Origin: Nitrospirota bacterium
GTDB taxonomy: Bacteria > Nitrospirota > Thermodesulfovibrionia > Thermodesulfovibrionales > UBA1546
Length of the DNA: 43,720 nt
Assembly (NCBI GenBank): GCA_016212165.1
Contig: JACRGY010000122.1
Span: 1-43,720 of the forward strand
Reading direction: 5' to 3'
In this document: positions 41,786 through 43,720 of the stretch, piece by piece
Layout of the letters: the number at the start of each line of letters is the position of its first letter
How positions within the stretch are numbered: the first letter of the stretch is position 1
The notes under the pieces: generated by a model
What the model was told of the DNA's origin: nothing
What the model saw: only the letters and a program-made list of their open reading frames with translations
Database searches by the model: none
Position numbers and translations under genes: made by a program

Positions 41786-42199
41786 ATGATTTCGAGCAGA
41801 AGCGTTAGGTATAGGTCACCGCAAACCATCATTTCTGTTTTATTTATTATTTTCTCCTTCCTGGCGCCTCACTATCATAATCACGACTATTCTTCGGATT
41901 ATCATTTCGATACAGGCGACCATCTTGAGCCGCACCATTCCTTTGAAATCTCTTCAGGCGGACTTTCAGAAAATCATAAGCACAGCAGCTCTCATCTGCA
42001 CCTGAAAAAAGACTTCAGGGTGGAATGGACAAGGAATACCATTCAAAGCAGATTACAAAAAGCTTCGCTGTATATTGTTAAACACTTTGATCCTAGTTAT
42101 CAGTTTATTGCCCGTAAATGTCTGCATTTCAGTAATGAATCCAACATTCAAAGCCTTTTTGTCAAAGTTTTTTCCGGCCTCTCACCTCCTTTCTGTTAG
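41786..42199 (+). CDS. Small histidine-rich exported protein, unknown
   Basis: The 137-residue protein has one N-terminal hydrophobic segment (TIISVLFIIFSFLAP, about 14-28), likely an export signal. A histidine- and aspartate-rich stretch follows (HYHNHDYSSDYHFDTGDH, EPHHSF, ENHKHSSSHLHLKK) to about residue 75. The remaining residues are ordinary and end at a cysteine. The His clusters suggest metal (zinc, nickel or copper) binding outside the membrane. I recognise no named family. It lies 33 nt after the flavoprotein gene and 44 nt before the spermidine-synthase-like gene, in one apparent operon. No clear ribosome site is seen. Confidence 0.6.
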   Translation: MISSRSVRYRSPQTIISVLFIIFSFLAPHYHNHDYSSDYHFDTGDHLEPHHSFEISSGGLSENHKHSSSHLHLKKDFRVEWTRNTIQSRLQKASLYIVKHFDPSYQFIARKCLHFSNESNIQSLFVKVFSGLSPPFC

Positions 42200-42242
42200 C
42201 CTTTCTCAAGTTTTATCAGAATACTTAATATTAAGGAGTGTC

Positions 42243-43163
42243 ATGATACGAACAATTTTATTAATTGCTTTCTGTTTTATAGCGTTACCGGCCAAGGTGT
42301 CTGCACTTGAGCTGACGGAAAGGCTTATCTTTGAGAAGAATTCGCTCTATCAGTACATTTCAGTGATAGACGATATTGCGAAAAAAGAGCGTTATGTGCG
42401 GAATCAAAAGAGAGAATATGCCCAGGGCGGAATTTATGTGAATGCGCCTGACAAGCTTCTCTTTGAGTTTACGCAGATGGGTTTTATCTCTCTTGCATTT
42501 ATGGACAGGGAACCGAAAGATGTGCTCTTTGTAGGGCTTGGCGCAGGAGCAATGCCAAAGTATTTAAATAACCATTATCCTGAAGTAAATATTGATATCG
42601 CGGAGATTGACCCTGATATGCTGGCCGTTGCAAGGAAGTATTTCTATTTTAATGAAAATGATAAGATGAAGGTAACGGTTGAAGACGGAAGAATATTTGT
42701 GAAACGTGCAAGGAAAAAGTACGACTGGATTGTCCTTGACGCATACCAGAACGACTATATTCCGTTCCACCTCACAACGCTCGAATTCCTTAAAGAGGTT
42801 AAAAGCAGGCTGAAAGATGACGGCGTAGTCGTAGCTAATATTACCTCGCCATACAGGAACAAGTTCTTTGACTCCATGGTCATGACTTATAAGAAGGCAT
42901 TCCCCCAGCTCTATATTTTTAAAGGCAAGAAATCCGCCAATTTCATTTTTGTGGCAACGGCAAGCAGTAAAATAAAAGACAAGAACAGCATTGAGGTTAG
43001 AGCAAAGAAAATTCAGTCTGTCCCAAAATTTGATATTGACCTTGAGGAATTTGCGGCAAGGTATGAACCTTCTGAAGTATATGAATGGGATGGGGCGAAG
43101 ATACTTACTGACGACTTTGCGCCTGTAAATCTCTATCAACACCAGAAGTCAGGGGCACAATGA
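42243..43163 (+). CDS. Spermidine-synthase-like protein with a signal peptide
   Basis: The 306-residue protein starts with a classical signal sequence (IRTILLIAFCFIALPAKVSA) and then carries a Rossmann methyltransferase/aminopropyltransferase fold: YAQGGIYVNAPDKLLFEFT, VLFVGLGAGAMPKYL, IDIAEIDPDMLAVAR, VEDGRIFVKRA and WIVLDAYQNDYIPFHLTT. The latter features match the spermidine-synthase-like half of fused MFS/SpeE proteins. The frame is open upstream to 42075, but ATG 42243 has AAGGAG 4 nt upstream and begins the signal sequence, so it is the likely start. The following membrane gene would supply the other half. Whether it makes polyamines is unproven. Confidence 0.85.
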   Translation: MIRTILLIAFCFIALPAKVSALELTERLIFEKNSLYQYISVIDDIAKKERYVRNQKREYAQGGIYVNAPDKLLFEFTQMGFISLAFMDREPKDVLFVGLGAGAMPKYLNNHYPEVNIDIAEIDPDMLAVARKYFYFNENDKMKVTVEDGRIFVKRARKKYDWIVLDAYQNDYIPFHLTTLEFLKEVKSRLKDDGVVVANITSPYRNKFFDSMVMTYKKAFPQLYIFKGKKSANFIFVATASSKIKDKNSIEVRAKKIQSVPKFDIDLEEFAARYEPSEVYEWDGAKILTDDFAPVNLYQHQKSGAQ

Positions 43164-43175
43164 GGAGGTACTTTT

Positions 43176-43720
43176 ATGATTAAGTTTGTCGTATTTATTT
43201 GCGGTGCGATAGTCATGTCCTTTGAAATTTTGGGCAGCCGGGTGCTCGCCCCCAATTTCGGCAGCTCCGTATTTGTCTGGGGAAGCCTGATCAGCGTCTT
43301 TCTCGCAGGGCTCTCTGCCGGATATTATCTGGGTGGAAGGCTCGCCGATATCAATCCGTCTTCCAGAAAACTCAGTCTCATTATAATAGCGCCGGGCCTG
43401 CTCCTCCTGACGTTCCCTCTATACAGCGGTTCCGTGTCAGATTGGCTCTTCATGAAGGATATGGGTGTGAGGATGAGTCCACTGATAGCCTCCTCAATCC
43501 TATTTCTGATCCCTTCCGTGTTCCTCGGCATCGTCAGCCCCTATACGGCAAAGCTCATGATCTGCAGCCTTCATACGTCTGGCAAAACGATCGGAACGCT
43601 CTATGCTCTTTCGACATTCGGAAGCATTATCGGGACCCTTCTCACTTCTTTTTATCTAATCACCCTGACAGGGGTAAATGCGCTCATCATGGGACAGGGT
43701 GTTCTGCTTATAGTCGTGGC
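43176..43720 (+). CDS. Membrane half of a split MFS/spermidine-synthase-like pair (3' end outside window)
   Basis: ATG 43176 follows AGGAGG and opens a frame running to the window end (about 181 codons). Hydrophobic helices fill it: FVVFICGAIVMSFEILGSRVL, then SVFVWGSLISVFLAGLSAG with YYLGGRLAD, LIIIAPGLLLLTFPLY, SPLIASSILFLIPSVFLGIVSPY, and GTLYALSTFGSIIGTLLTSF. These match the transmembrane portion of fused MFS/spermidine-synthase proteins. It begins 12 nt after the SpeE-like gene. Whether a further enzyme domain follows past 43720 cannot be told. Confidence 0.8.
   Translation, partial: MIKFVVFICGAIVMSFEILGSRVLAPNFGSSVFVWGSLISVFLAGLSAGYYLGGRLADINPSSRKLSLIIIAPGLLLLTFPLYSGSVSDWLFMKDMGVRMSPLIASSILFLIPSVFLGIVSPYTAKLMICSLHTSGKTIGTLYALSTFGSIIGTLLTSFYLITLTGVNALIMGQGVLLIVV

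Noticed and set aside
42075-42242. 56-codon N-terminal extension of the spermidine-synthase-like gene
   Set aside because: It overlaps the His-rich gene in another frame. The ATG at 42243 has AAGGAG upstream and starts a classical signal peptide.
42564-43142. 192-codon minus-strand frame
   Set aside because: Fully antisense to the spermidine-synthase-like gene and without recognisable domains.

Overview
The window reads as a chromosomal segment of an anaerobic or microaerophilic, diderm (Gram-negative type) bacterium. I favour Nitrospirota (Thermodesulfovibrio-like relatives). The reasons are a HARP-type protein-only RNase P (known from Aquificota, some Nitrospirota and archaea), a LapA/LapB-type envelope protein, GlnE, a CIRCE-controlled groESL operon, and rubrerythrin plus hemerythrin plus cytochrome bd as the oxygen-handling set. 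The lineage is an inference from gene content. No rRNA is present to prove it.

Layout. 1-4.3 kb: the 3' part of dnaG, rpoD, a CAT-anticodon tRNA, a zinc-ribbon coiled-coil protein and an RNase H-like protein. 4.3-8.6 kb: a LysR regulator convergent with a mutL-GH57 pair. 8.7-13 kb: a nitronate monooxygenase-like gene and DUF167 face the leftward genes folD, tgt and a cation efflux transporter. 13-16.4 kb: pyrE and a large UPF0182 membrane protein. 16.4-18 kb: the only clearly accessory island, a higBA toxin-antitoxin pair bracketed by duplicated sequence, plus an orphan membrane protein. 18-24.9 kb: glnE, divergent from rhomboid and a zinc-ribbon receiver protein, then promoter-CIRCE-groES-groEL and a terminator. 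24.9-27.5 kb: mltG, ispG and a small Rossmann protein. 27.6-32.5 kb (leftward): proA, UPF0158, nadD, rsfS, a LapA-LapB fusion and HARP. 32.6-37.7 kb (leftward): rubrerythrin, an IscR-like Rrf2 regulator, cydA, cydB, hemerythrin and a double-HD HD-GYP protein, preceded by an IscR-type palindrome. 37.8-43.7 kb: a ThiF/MoeB-like E1 enzyme, ald, a Tat-exported FAD oxidoreductase, a His-rich exported protein, a spermidine-synthase-like protein with a signal peptide, and the first part of its membrane partner (cut by the window end).

Most genes are housekeeping. The most unusual signal is a pair of 129-138 bp intergenic elements (31069-31206 and 38632-38760). They share a core but have different terminal inverted repeats whose differences are compensated on the opposite arm. 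They sit next to proA and ald in opposite orientations relative to those genes. They look like a structured, MITE-like repeat family that I do not recognise. Secondary signals are an IscR type-1-like operator at the head of the oxygen-defence cluster, a FolD lacking two canonical cyclohydrolase residues, an rsfS whose expected start codon is TTA, an octamer tandem repeat inside tgt, a 27-bp palindromic repeat that supplies the end of ispG, and two promoters placed so close to their genes that leaderless mRNAs are implied. There is no CRISPR array, rRNA, prophage or insertion sequence with a transposase. No gene-free stretch exceeds about 300 bases.
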